From positions 1 to 6,906 of the forward strand of contig JAPJRA010000186.1 of the NCBI GenBank assembly GCA_030824835.1: 6,906 nt of DNA, in the 5' to 3' direction. Of the stretch, positions 1 to 6,886 are shown in pieces. Each line of letters opens with the position of its first letter. Position 1 is the stretch's first letter. The stretch is from Geminicoccaceae bacterium (lineage in GTDB: Bacteria; Pseudomonadota; Alphaproteobacteria; Geminicoccales; Geminicoccaceae). Under the pieces are notes generated by a model. The model saw only the letters and a program-made list of their open reading frames with translations. It was not told where the DNA came from and ran no database searches. Position numbers and translations under genes: made by a program.

Positions 1-5
1 AGATT

Positions 6-1163
6 GTGGTGCGGATCATCAGGGCAGCGATGGGCTATGCCGCAATCCCGGCGGGCTTTCCGATTCTGGTTTCGGAACGGATGGCGATCATTGAGCCAGC
101 CTTCGCCTGGCTGATGGAACTGGCCACGGTACCGGGCCGCTCGCATGCGGCGGAGACGATCCGAACCTATGGCGAGCACCTGCATGACTGGTTCGACAGT
201 CTGGAGCAATCCGGGCTCGACTGGCGCGCGATCGGTGAGGCGGAGATTGCGGCCTGGCGCAATCGCATGCTGTCGCACCCGAGCCCGCATACGAAGCGGC
301 CCTACGCGCGTTCGACGGTGAACGATCGGGTCCGCACGGTCTGCCGGTTCTACGCATGGGCGCAAGGCCGCGGGTGGATCGAGGCCCTGCCGTTCCACTT
401 CGTCGACGTTCGCGTGGGTTCCGGCCGGAGGCAATCGTTCCTAGCGCATGTGGACGCGCGGCCGGGGATCGTGGAGGCGAACATCCTGACGGTTGCCGAG
501 CACGAACGTTTGCCGAGGCCGTTGCGGGTCGATCAGTTGTGCCGGGTCTTTGCGCATCTGGACATGCCCTACCGGCTGATGGCGGAATGGTCGCTGACGA
601 CAGGATTGCGGCGCAAGGAGCTGTGCGGCCTGGCTGTCTTCCAGGTTCCGGAGACGGCGCATCTCGATGACGAGGACCATCCTCTGATCGGCGTGCCCGT
701 GACGATCACCAAGGGTGACAAGCCACGCACGATCTACCCGCCGATCCGCCTGATCGATCGCACGCAGCGCTATATCGACGAGATTCGCACGCCACAGGTG
801 CGGGCATTGCGTCGCCGGCGGCCGGACTACCGGCCACCCTCGGCGCTGTTCCTCAATCATCAGGGAAGCGCAGTCAGCAAGACGCGGCTGACAGCCGTTC
901 TTACAGAGGCGTTCCGGGCCGCCTGTGTTCCGGGAACGCTGCATTGCCTGCGACATACGTTTGCGACGACCATGCTGGTGCGGTTGCAGCGGCAGGCATT
1001 GACCACGCCCGATCTCAATCCGCTGAAGATCGTGCAGGTGCTGCTGGGGCACAGTTCGATCCAGAGCACGGCGATTTATCTGCGCTGCGTCGAGCTGAAC
1101 GCCCGGGAATTGGCCGACAGTATCGACTATCTCTATGGCGAGTTGATCCCCGATGGCCGTTAG
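6..1163 (+). CDS. Tyrosine recombinase/integrase 1 of the trio (TnpA-like)
   Basis: Site-specific DNA recombinase of the phage-integrase (tyrosine recombinase) superfamily, expected to cut and rejoin DNA through a 3'-phosphotyrosine link. Numbering from the GTG at position 6, residues about 45-125 form the helical core-binding domain and residues 170-370 the catalytic domain. All catalytic residues are visible: Arg202 in TGLRRKEL, Lys236 in the beta-hairpin TKGDKPR, His313 and Arg316 in LHCLRHTFAT, His349 in LLGHSS and the nucleophile Tyr358 in STAIYLR. The start is uncertain. The GTG codons at 6 and 9 lack a visible ribosome site. The ATG at 30 has AGGG six bases upstream, but residues before it look like conserved family sequence. 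The frame is open to the window edge, so the gene may begin further left. It overlaps the next gene by 11 bases. Tn554 TnpA is of similar length (about 360 aa). Recombinase assignment is very secure; the TnpA-like role is inferred from size and order. Confidence 0.92.
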   Translation: MVRIIRAAMGYAAIPAGFPILVSERMAIIEPAFAWLMELATVPGRSHAAETIRTYGEHLHDWFDSLEQSGLDWRAIGEAEIAAWRNRMLSHPSPHTKRPYARSTVNDRVRTVCRFYAWAQGRGWIEALPFHFVDVRVGSGRRQSFLAHVDARPGIVEANILTVAEHERLPRPLRVDQLCRVFAHLDMPYRLMAEWSLTTGLRRKELCGLAVFQVPETAHLDDEDHPLIGVPVTITKGDKPRTIYPPIRLIDRTQRYIDEIRTPQVRALRRRRPDYRPPSALFLNHQGSAVSKTRLTAVLTEAFRAACVPGTLHCLRHTFATTMLVRLQRQALTTPDLNPLKIVQVLLGHSSIQSTAIYLRCVELNARELADSIDYLYGELIPDGR

Positions 1164-2964
1164 ACGCGAGCGCATCGACCGGCGCCTGTCGGCTGCGACA
1201 CCGATCATTCTGGACCGGTCGGCCGATACCATCGTCGTCTTCCGCGACGGCTGGGGCGACGTCACGAAGCGCTACGATCCCGGCACGCTCGGCTTGCCGC
1301 TGGACGTCGCGATGCTTCTGGCCGATGCCTTTCGCCATCATCATGCCGCCTCGAGCCATGACACGCAGCGCCATTGCTGGATGGCGCTGCGGTCGTTCGC
1401 GCGATTTGTTGCGGAGGACGGCCAGGTGCTGTCCGCCGACGATCTGACCACTGCTATGGTGGGGCGCTACATCGCCTGGCTGGATCGGCAGGTCGCAGGA
1501 CAGACGAACAAGCCCTGGTCGAAGAGTTCGCGGGCGAATGTGCTGATGCAGCTTCGCCAGATGATCGACTGGACGAAGCGCCGGCACCCGTCGCGGCTGC
1601 CGGCCCGGATCGACTTCCCCTGGCGGGTCTGGCCGAACCGGAATGCCGAACCGCGGACGCGCCTGAGCGGCGATGACCTCCAGACAATCCTGCGCGCGTG
1701 CTACGAGGAAATCGACGAGGCTGGGGATCGCTTCGAAGCGGGGCAGAACATCCTTGGGACGAGCGGTCCGGTTGATGGCGTCGATCCCGAACTTTGCGAC
1801 CTGGTCCGGGTGCTCGCGCGGGTGAATGACGGGGTCCTTCCATCGCGGACGCTTGCGATCCGCAGCCACGTCAACCTATCGGCGGTCAACCGCCATGGCG
1901 GGCTTCGTCATCTTGGCGGCTATCTTCACCTCACCGGCGAAACGGTCGTCGCGTTCTTCATTGCTCTGTCGATCCAGACGGCGGGCAATCCGGACGCGCT
2001 GCGGCTGATCACGCGCGATTGCCGGGTGGCGCATCCGCTCGACGAGCATCGCATCATCGTCGAATGGGCCAAGCCCCGGACCGGCGCGAAGGTGAAGCGC
2101 GCGCAGAGGCGATCCTTCGATTGCCGCCGTCAGTATGCGGCGCCGAACCTGATCGACCGGTTGCTGGCGATGACGGCGCCACTCGTCTCCCGGGCCAGCC
2201 GGCAGGACCGCAATCGTCTGTTCCTTGTGAAGAGCGAGAAGAAGGACGCGGTGACGCTCATTGCGGAGGCGACATTGTCGCATGCCCTGAAGCCGTTCAT
2301 CAAACGCTCCAATGCCCGGATCGCCATCTGGAACAAGGCTGCACCGGAGCGCGCCCGTCAGCTCTTGCCGGATTTTGCCGCCGTTCTGCTGCGAGGCAGC
2401 GTCGCCACCGAATATTACAAGGCGTCCGGCGGCGATATCGTCGCGACACAGGACGTGCTCAACCATGCCCGCGCCGACACGACCGAGCTTTACATCAAGG
2501 GACCGCAGACGCGCCGGATCCAGCACGAGACCATCGCCCGATTGCAGGGGTTGATGCTCGGCTGGATCGTTGGCGCGAAGGCGGACAGCGAGGATCAGGC
2601 GCAACGCGACCGGATTGCGCTGGCGAGCGATGCAACGGTTCCGTTCAGCCATGATTGCCTCAACCCGGCAGGGGGCACAGCACCTGGATCGATAGCAGGT
2701 CGGGTGTGCCGGCACTTCGGCGGATGCCTGCGCTGTCCGGGGCTGGTCGTTCCGATCGATGCGGAGCACATGGCGCGCATCCTTCAGGCGATTGGCGAAC
2801 TGGAGCGTGCGCGTGAACGCATCGATCCGCGCCGCTTCGAGCTTCTGTATGCGCCGAGCCTGCGCATCCTGGTCGACGACATCCTGCCGGACTTCCCGGA
2901 AACGCTGCGAGGTGATGCCGAACTACGAGTGCTGGCCCTCCCACTCCTTCCGGCGCTGGAGTGA
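1153..2964 (+). CDS. Large tyrosine recombinase-like protein 2 of the trio, atypical active site
   Basis: 603-aa protein with a core-binding-like helical region (residues about 65-145) and a divergent tyrosine recombinase catalytic domain (about 240-455). The C-terminal half of the active site aligns well: Arg414 in LLRGSVAT matches the HxxR box, His438 in VLNHAR matches LGH, and Tyr447 in TTELYIKG is the nucleophile position, nine residues after His438 as in the first recombinase. Lys307 in WAKPRTG matches the beta-hairpin lysine. Two residues are replaced: the first Arg is Asn279 (QTAGNPDAL) and the box II His is Val411. Loss of the box II His is tolerated in many relatives; loss of the first Arg usually is not. 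The tail has Cys502, Cys519, Cys525 and Cys528, a possible zinc site. The ATG at 1153 lies inside the previous gene's last codons, implying translational coupling; only a weak GGCGAG (1137-1142) precedes it. Probable role: partner recombinase in the synaptic complex, either catalytic in an unusual way or mainly DNA-binding. Confidence 0.85.
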   Translation: MAVRRERIDRRLSAATPIILDRSADTIVVFRDGWGDVTKRYDPGTLGLPLDVAMLLADAFRHHHAASSHDTQRHCWMALRSFARFVAEDGQVLSADDLTTAMVGRYIAWLDRQVAGQTNKPWSKSSRANVLMQLRQMIDWTKRRHPSRLPARIDFPWRVWPNRNAEPRTRLSGDDLQTILRACYEEIDEAGDRFEAGQNILGTSGPVDGVDPELCDLVRVLARVNDGVLPSRTLAIRSHVNLSAVNRHGGLRHLGGYLHLTGETVVAFFIALSIQTAGNPDALRLITRDCRVAHPLDEHRIIVEWAKPRTGAKVKRAQRRSFDCRRQYAAPNLIDRLLAMTAPLVSRASRQDRNRLFLVKSEKKDAVTLIAEATLSHALKPFIKRSNARIAIWNKAAPERARQLLPDFAAVLLRGSVATEYYKASGGDIVATQDVLNHARADTTELYIKGPQTRRIQHETIARLQGLMLGWIVGAKADSEDQAQRDRIALASDATVPFSHDCLNPAGGTAPGSIAGRVCRHFGGCLRCPGLVVPIDAEHMARILQAIGELERARERIDPRRFELLYAPSLRILVDDILPDFPETLRGDAELRVLALPLLPALE

Positions 2965-2967
2965 GCG

Positions 2968-4842
2968 ATGGCGGCGTCCACGGCACCCGAACTTGCTGCC
3001 GCCACAAGGCCGGCACTTCGGATATCGACCCGCTCGGTATGGTCGGATCAGGTCTGGCATCTCGACGGCCATCGTCCCGGGGGCAACCGCAGCGACTTCT
3101 CGCTCGACTGGGGCTTTGCCCTGGCCGACGATAGCCGGTTCAGTGATCCGCAATGGGCTGACTGGCGAGAGGCGGCAAAGCTGTTCCTGTGGAGCCTGAA
3201 GCTGGACCCGCCTCCTGGGTACCGCAATGCCCATGAATCGACGATCGTCTCTGTCTACAAGAGGTTGCGGATGCTGATCCGCTGGATGGCAGAGCAGCGA
3301 TACCGGTGCTTTGCCGATCTCGACCGTGATGGCTGCGAGCGGTTCATGACGACGGTGGCGCAGCGTCCGGGCAGCAAGCCTGGCAAGCCGCTGAAGAGCA
3401 CGACGCTGCAAAGCTACGCCAATCTGCTGACGCGCCTGTATCTTCAGGGAGCGAAGTTCTCGCAAGTGGCGATCGCCGATCCGTTCCCGGGGATCGCGCC
3501 GCCGTTCGTTCGCCACGACCGGGGCTGGCTGCCTTATACGCCGGACGCGATCGCGGTGCCGCTGGTCTCGGCGGCGCTGCGGCTGATCGGGCAGCCGGCC
3601 GACGACGTCATTGCTTTGCAGTCCCAGGCGCAGTCCGCCTATGACGATGCCCTTGCCGAAGGGATCAGCCAGACGAAGGCCGGCTTCATCGTGACCGACG
3701 CGATCGCGCCGCTCTCCTTCTCGACGTTGCCCGGGGAGGATGCGCCGTGGCATGCCGCGCCCGTCACCAGCACCAAGCAGGTGCGCTATCTCGCCGATCG
3801 CATGTACGACGCCTGCTTTGTCGTGATCGCTTATCTGGTCGGCGCCCGGGTCTCGGAGATCCTTGGTCTTCAGGTCGGCTGCATCGAGCACCATCCCTCC
3901 GGCGATGGCAGCGAGAGCTTCGCCTATCTTGTCGGGCGGATTTACAAGACGACGCGCGGCATCGGCGGCGAAGCCCATCGCTGGGTGGCGCCAGCCCCCG
4001 TCGAGCGGGCCGTCGTGGTCATGGAGCAACTGACCGCCCGCCTACGGGCACAGAGCGGGCGAGACGATCTCTTCCTGGCGATGGCCAGCACGGGGCTGGT
4101 CGGTCCCGCCGCCCGGATCAACCTGCCCATCGTCTCGACGATCATATCGCGGCTGAACAATCAGTTCGCGCCGTTCATCGGCCTGCCGGACCACGAGGGT
4201 GAACCGTGGCATCTGAACACCCATCAGGGCCGAAAGACCTTTGCCCGCTTTGTCGGAAAGCGCGACCGGACCGGCCTGCACGCGCTTCGGGCCCACTTCG
4301 GCCATGTGACCCGGGCCATGACCGATCGCGGCTATGTCGGGACCGACTTCGCCCTCGACGACCTGATCGATCGTCATACCCGGGAGGAAACCCATGCTGC
4401 TCTCGAAGAGGTGCTGACGGCGTCCGCCCTCGCCGGCAAGGGCGGACGGATGATTGCCGCCCGCTCCCAGTTCCGCGGGCGCTCGCGTGACGGCGATGTC
4501 CAAGCCTATGTCCGCTTCCTCATGGAGGAGACCGACCTCAGACTCGGTGTCTGTGACTGGGGCTATTGCGTCTACCGCGTCGAAACCGCCGCCTGCTTCG
4601 GCGACGAGAAAGGACCCAACCCCGTGGTGAGGACCGAAAGCACCTGTCTATCCTGCGCCAACTTCGCGGTCACCGCCAGGCACAGGCCGGTCTGGCAGGC
4701 ACGCCGCGATCGCAATGCCGATCTTCTCGGTCATCCCGGCCTGGACCCGGTCAGCCGGCAGCTCGCCAAGACACGGGTTGCCGAATGCGATCGCATCCTT
4801 GGCGAACTCGATCATGGAAAGGATGGTCGCCATAGCGCGTAA
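2968..4842 (+). CDS. Large tyrosine recombinase 3 of the trio (TnpB-like)
   Basis: 624-aa tyrosine recombinase with a length very close to Tn554 TnpB (about 630 aa). A helical N-terminal DNA-binding region spans residues about 60-175 and the catalytic domain about 265-465. All key residues are present: Arg294 in LVGARVSEILGL, Lys327 in GRIYKTTRG, His419 and Arg422 in THQGRKTFARF, His446 in AHFGHVTRAM and Tyr456 in DRGYVG. The C-terminal region (529-572) has Cys529, Cys534, Cys543, Cys560, Cys563 and His572, with the CLSCANF signature I associate with TnpB-type proteins; this looks like a zinc-binding module. The start is well supported: GGAG at 2958-2961, overlapping the end of the preceding gene, sits six bases before the ATG at 2968. 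The stop of the previous gene is only three bases upstream, so the two are likely translated together. Expected to act with the first recombinase in excision and insertion of the element. Confidence 0.92.
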   Translation: MAASTAPELAAATRPALRISTRSVWSDQVWHLDGHRPGGNRSDFSLDWGFALADDSRFSDPQWADWREAAKLFLWSLKLDPPPGYRNAHESTIVSVYKRLRMLIRWMAEQRYRCFADLDRDGCERFMTTVAQRPGSKPGKPLKSTTLQSYANLLTRLYLQGAKFSQVAIADPFPGIAPPFVRHDRGWLPYTPDAIAVPLVSAALRLIGQPADDVIALQSQAQSAYDDALAEGISQTKAGFIVTDAIAPLSFSTLPGEDAPWHAAPVTSTKQVRYLADRMYDACFVVIAYLVGARVSEILGLQVGCIEHHPSGDGSESFAYLVGRIYKTTRGIGGEAHRWVAPAPVERAVVVMEQLTARLRAQSGRDDLFLAMASTGLVGPAARINLPIVSTIISRLNNQFAPFIGLPDHEGEPWHLNTHQGRKTFARFVGKRDRTGLHALRAHFGHVTRAMTDRGYVGTDFALDDLIDRHTREETHAALEEVLTASALAGKGGRMIAARSQFRGRSRDGDVQAYVRFLMEETDLRLGVCDWGYCVYRVETAACFGDEKGPNPVVRTESTCLSCANFAVTARHRPVWQARRDRNADLLGHPGLDPVSRQLAKTRVAECDRILGELDHGKDGRHSA

Positions 4843-5314
4843 GACCAGCAAAATGCCGGCACTCACACCTGCCGAAAAGCGTTTGCGGAACACAGATCGC
4901 AGGCTCCGGGACGCTCTGGAGCGACTGGTCAAGGGATTGCCGACACACCCGGAGCTGCAAAAGCGATCCTACCGGCTGACCGTCGCGACACTCGCACGTG
5001 AGGCGCGGGTCGGCCGCAATGCCATCTACACCAACCATCGGCCGATCATCGAAGAGCTGCGGCGCGCCAGCGATAGCAAGGTCGTTCCTGAGAAGCTGGC
5101 AGCCTGGGAAGACAAGCTCGCCCAACAGCGAGTGCTGATCCAGGTTCTCCAGATCGAGGAACGACGACTCGTCACGGAAAATGCCGTTCTGCTCAAGCGC
5201 ATCCTCGAGGCCGAAACCGAGGCTGAGCGGCACAAGCGTCACCATGCCCGCCTGATTGCCGAACGTGATCGAGCTGTGAAACCAGTGCCTCTTACTCGCC
5301 GGCCGAAATCCTGA
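4814..5314 (+). CDS. Small HTH/coiled-coil accessory protein (TnpC-like, DUF6262-like)
   Basis: Small, charged, helical protein of about 166 aa, the fourth gene of the recombinase operon. Residues about 51-85 resemble the helix-turn-helix of the DUF6262/TnpC group (RLTVATLAREARVGRNAIY). Residues about 90-152 form a heptad-rich, Glu/Lys/Arg-rich segment with a strong coiled-coil look, followed by a short basic Pro-containing tail. In Tn554 the third gene, TnpC (about 125 aa), is not strictly required but affects the frequency and orientation of insertion; a similar accessory DNA-binding role is inferred here. The start is uncertain. ATG codons at 4814 and 4823 overlap the end of the third recombinase by 29 and 20 bases, and the ATG at 4853 lies ten bases after its stop; none has an ideal ribosome site (GGAAAGG abuts the 4823 ATG directly). 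The frame is open further upstream, but that part lies wholly inside the recombinase gene. No membrane segment or signal peptide is visible. Confidence 0.75.
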   Translation: MERMVAIARKTSKMPALTPAEKRLRNTDRRLRDALERLVKGLPTHPELQKRSYRLTVATLAREARVGRNAIYTNHRPIIEELRRASDSKVVPEKLAAWEDKLAQQRVLIQVLQIEERRLVTENAVLLKRILEAETEAERHKRHHARLIAERDRAVKPVPLTRRPKS

Positions 5315-5422
5315 CGTCGAAGGGCGTCGCCACCAAAAAATACACCCAAAACGAACTGCGCAGCAGAAACGGCCATAGAATCAACGCCGTCCAGCTAACA
5401 GGACACTTGACGCATAACCTAA
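5315..5422. other. Candidate right end of the element: repeats and recombinase binding region
   Basis: Non-coding stretch between the accessory gene and the first codon recognisable as ParB, more A-rich than its surroundings (an AAAAAA run at 5335-5340). It contains a perfect 8-base palindrome CTGCGCAG (5356-5363), an inverted repeat ACGGC/GCCGT (5369-5373 and 5386-5390, 12-base spacer) and an inverted repeat GTCC/GGAC (5389-5392 and 5401-5404, 8-base spacer). Direct copies of CTAAC lie at 5395-5399 and 5419-5423. All three frames are closed within it; the frame shared by the accessory gene and the ParB fragment meets TAA at 5396, TGA at 5408 and TAA at 5420. Tyrosine recombinases bind short inverted arms around a crossover core, so these repeats are candidates. 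Each is short enough to arise by chance, and the left end is not available for comparison. Confidence 0.5.
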
Positions 5423-5424
5423 CC
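5415..5424. repeat. Tandem TAACC pair at the element/parB junction
   Basis: Two perfect head-to-tail copies of TAACC lie exactly where recognisable ParB coding sequence begins (the CCG Pro codon at 5423-5425). The position suggests part of the crossover core or the element's terminal bases. A chance 5-base duplication cannot be excluded from one junction. Confidence 0.35.
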
Positions 5425-6817
5425 GCTGTCGCCGGTCGATCAGTGGCGTGCCATCCACCAGCTCGAGCAGTGTGGCTGGACGGCCGAGGCCATCGCCGCG
5501 ACCCTCGCTTTGCCGATCCGCACCATCAACAAGCTGAAGCTGCTGGCCAGAATCCACCCGCCGATGCTCGAGCAGCTCGCCAAGGGCGACATGCCGGGCG
5601 AACGCGAGCTGCGCCTGATCGCCAATGCTCCGCTCGACCAGCAGGCCGCGATCTGGAAGAGGCACCGCCCCAAGAAAGGCGAGAAAGTCATGTGGTGGGA
5701 CGTCTCGCGAGCGTTGCACCGGCGCAACATGCTGGCCAGGGATGCCAAGTTCGACGAGGAGATCGCCCAGGCCTTCGGCATCGCCTGGTCGGAGGACCTC
5801 TTCGCGCCGGCCGACGAGGACAGCCGCTACACCACCGACGTCGACGCCTACCTCGCGGCACAGCGCGAGTGGATCGCCCGCAACCTCGGCCCCAACGGCG
5901 AGCTGCTCGAGACCCAGTACGGCAGCAGCCCGAAGCTGCCGCCCAAAGCCCAGCAGGTCTACGGCAAGGAAAGCAAGGCCGACCGCATCGGCTATTATCT
6001 CAACGAGCATGACGGCACCGTCCACACCGTCCGCTTTCGGATGCCCGATGCGCCGGCGAGCAAGGCCGGGAAAAAGAAAGGAGGCGCCACGCCCGAGAGC
6101 GAACCTACGACAGCACGGCCGCCGATCACCAAGGCGGGCATCGCCATGATCGGCGAGCTACGTACCGACGCGCTGCAGACCGCCCTGGAGAAGTCCCCGC
6201 TCGACGATCACGCGCTGATGGCACTCCTCGTGCTGACCTTCGGCGCCAATAATGTCAGCGTCATGCAGCACGATCATGCCGACCGCTTTCGCAATGAGGG
6301 CGATCGCCGATCGATCGCCGCCTCGCTGGTCCAGCAGGGCAGCGTGACGATGGACCCTGAGACCGTGCGCACCGCCGCGCGCCGCATGCTGGCGAGCGTG
6401 CTGTCCTGCAAGGTCGATGCGAGCGACAGCGGTCTCGCCGCCCGCCACGCCGGCGTCGTCGCCGCCGCCGACCAGTTTCTCCCGACGATGGCGAGCGAGG
6501 ATTTTCTCAAATGCCTTTCCAAGGCGGCGCTCACCACCGCGGCCACGGAGAACGACGTCAAGCCCGGCGCCCGAGCCATGGACTCGCGCGCAGCCCTGCT
6601 GCGTGCCTTCGAGCAGCGGACTTATATCCATCCGGCGGCGCGGTTCGCGCCCACCGAGGTGGAGCTGGCCGCGGAGGTCAAGCGCACCCGAATCTGGAGC
6701 TCCGTCAGCGACGACGACCTCATGCCGGACGACGACCGTGGCGATGGCGACGCGCCCGATCGTGACGTCGAGCATGACAATAATGGCCAGGACGAGCCCC
6801 TGCCCTCGGCCGCCTGA
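5423..6817 (+). pseudogene. 5'-truncated ParB-like partition protein gene (C-terminal 464 codons)
   Basis: The open frame begins immediately after TAA at 5420-5422 with PLSPVDQWRAI, the part of ParB proteins that follows the conserved ENxxR box and leads into the central helix-turn-helix. Numbering from 5423, residues about 18-50 are the DNA-binding HTH (GWTAEAIAATLALP, then KLKLLARIHPPML). Residues about 75-270 match the conserved body I remember from alphaproteobacterial plasmid/ICE ParB-like proteins (WWDVSRAL, LFAPADEDSRYTTD, KLPPKAQQVYGK). A basic Lys-rich linker (about 213-220) and an all-helical C-terminal region follow, and the protein ends in a very acidic tail. The N-terminal ParB/Srx nuclease-like (CTP-binding) domain is missing, probably about 200 residues. 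No good start exists: a TTG at 5510 or ATG at 5564 would begin inside or after the HTH. The rest of the frame is intact, which suggests a recent interruption. Normal role: binding of centromere-like sites for segregation; the fragment is unlikely to do this. Confidence 0.85.
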
Positions 6818-6828
6818 CCAATCTCCAC

Positions 6829-6843
6829 ACCCCTGCGCGGGGT
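6829..6843. terminator. GC-rich hairpin 12 bases after the parB-like stop
   Basis: ACCCC and GGGGT form a perfect 5-bp stem with a TGCGC loop. It lies 12 bases after the stop codon, a typical terminator position, but no T run follows, so intrinsic termination is doubtful. It may be a processing signal or a chance hairpin. Confidence 0.3.
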
Positions 6844-6867
6844 CCAGCACAGGCACAGCATGAGGAG

Positions 6868-6886
6868 CTCCACGGCCATGGTGGAG
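6868..6886. repeat. Inverted repeat CTCCAC/GTGGAG with 7-base loop
   Basis: A perfect 6-bp inverted repeat around a 7-base spacer in the last intergenic stretch (6818-6906). It could be an operator or a control hairpin before the next gene, which would start outside the window. A nine-codon frame from ATG 6860 spans it, too short to call a gene. No T run follows. Confidence 0.25.

Larger units (their letters stand above)
1..5422 (+). mobile_element. Right-hand part of a Tn554-like / recombinase-trio mobile element
   Basis: Three consecutive tyrosine recombinase genes and a small HTH/coiled-coil gene form one compact operon that ends about 100 bases before an interrupted parB-like gene. Known of the family: Tn554-type transposons move by two tyrosine recombinases (TnpA, TnpB) helped by a small TnpC and insert site-specifically into a host gene. 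RIT elements carry three overlapping recombinase genes. This element shows features of both: the protein sizes (385, 603, 624 and about 166 aa) suit the Tn554 group better than RIT elements, whose recombinases are all smaller. The right boundary is placed at 5421-5425, where recognisable ParB coding sequence begins. The left boundary is outside the window, so total length and any cargo are unknown. Inferred: the module is active or recently active, because none of its genes shows a frameshift or internal stop. Confidence 0.8.

Noticed and set aside
441..1265. 274-codon open frame on the minus strand
   Set aside because: It lies antisense to the first recombinase, whose catalytic motifs are unmistakable. 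Long antisense frames are expected at this GC content, and the translation shows no recognisable domain.
2923..4029. 368-codon open frame on the minus strand
   Set aside because: Fully antisense to the third recombinase, which has a good ribosome site and all active-site residues; a composition shadow.
4715..4813. Longer start for the accessory gene
   Set aside because: This part lies inside the cysteine-cluster and C-terminal coding region of the third recombinase, and its translation does not resemble the rest of the protein.
6..4842. Classical RIT element or Gamma-Mobile-Trio element
   Set aside because: RIT recombinases are clearly smaller than the 603- and 624-aa proteins and lack a TnpC-like gene. 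Gamma-Mobile-Trio has a single recombinase with unrelated partners. The Tn554-like reading fits better.
5510..5512. TTG as true start of the parB-like gene
   Set aside because: ParB-like sequence continues in frame upstream to 5423 and a start here would split the HTH, so it is not the ancestral start.
5407..6012. 201-codon + strand frame from TTG at 5407
   Set aside because: It is in a different frame from the ParB homology and gives a low-complexity Arg/Ala/Gly-rich product; a shadow frame.
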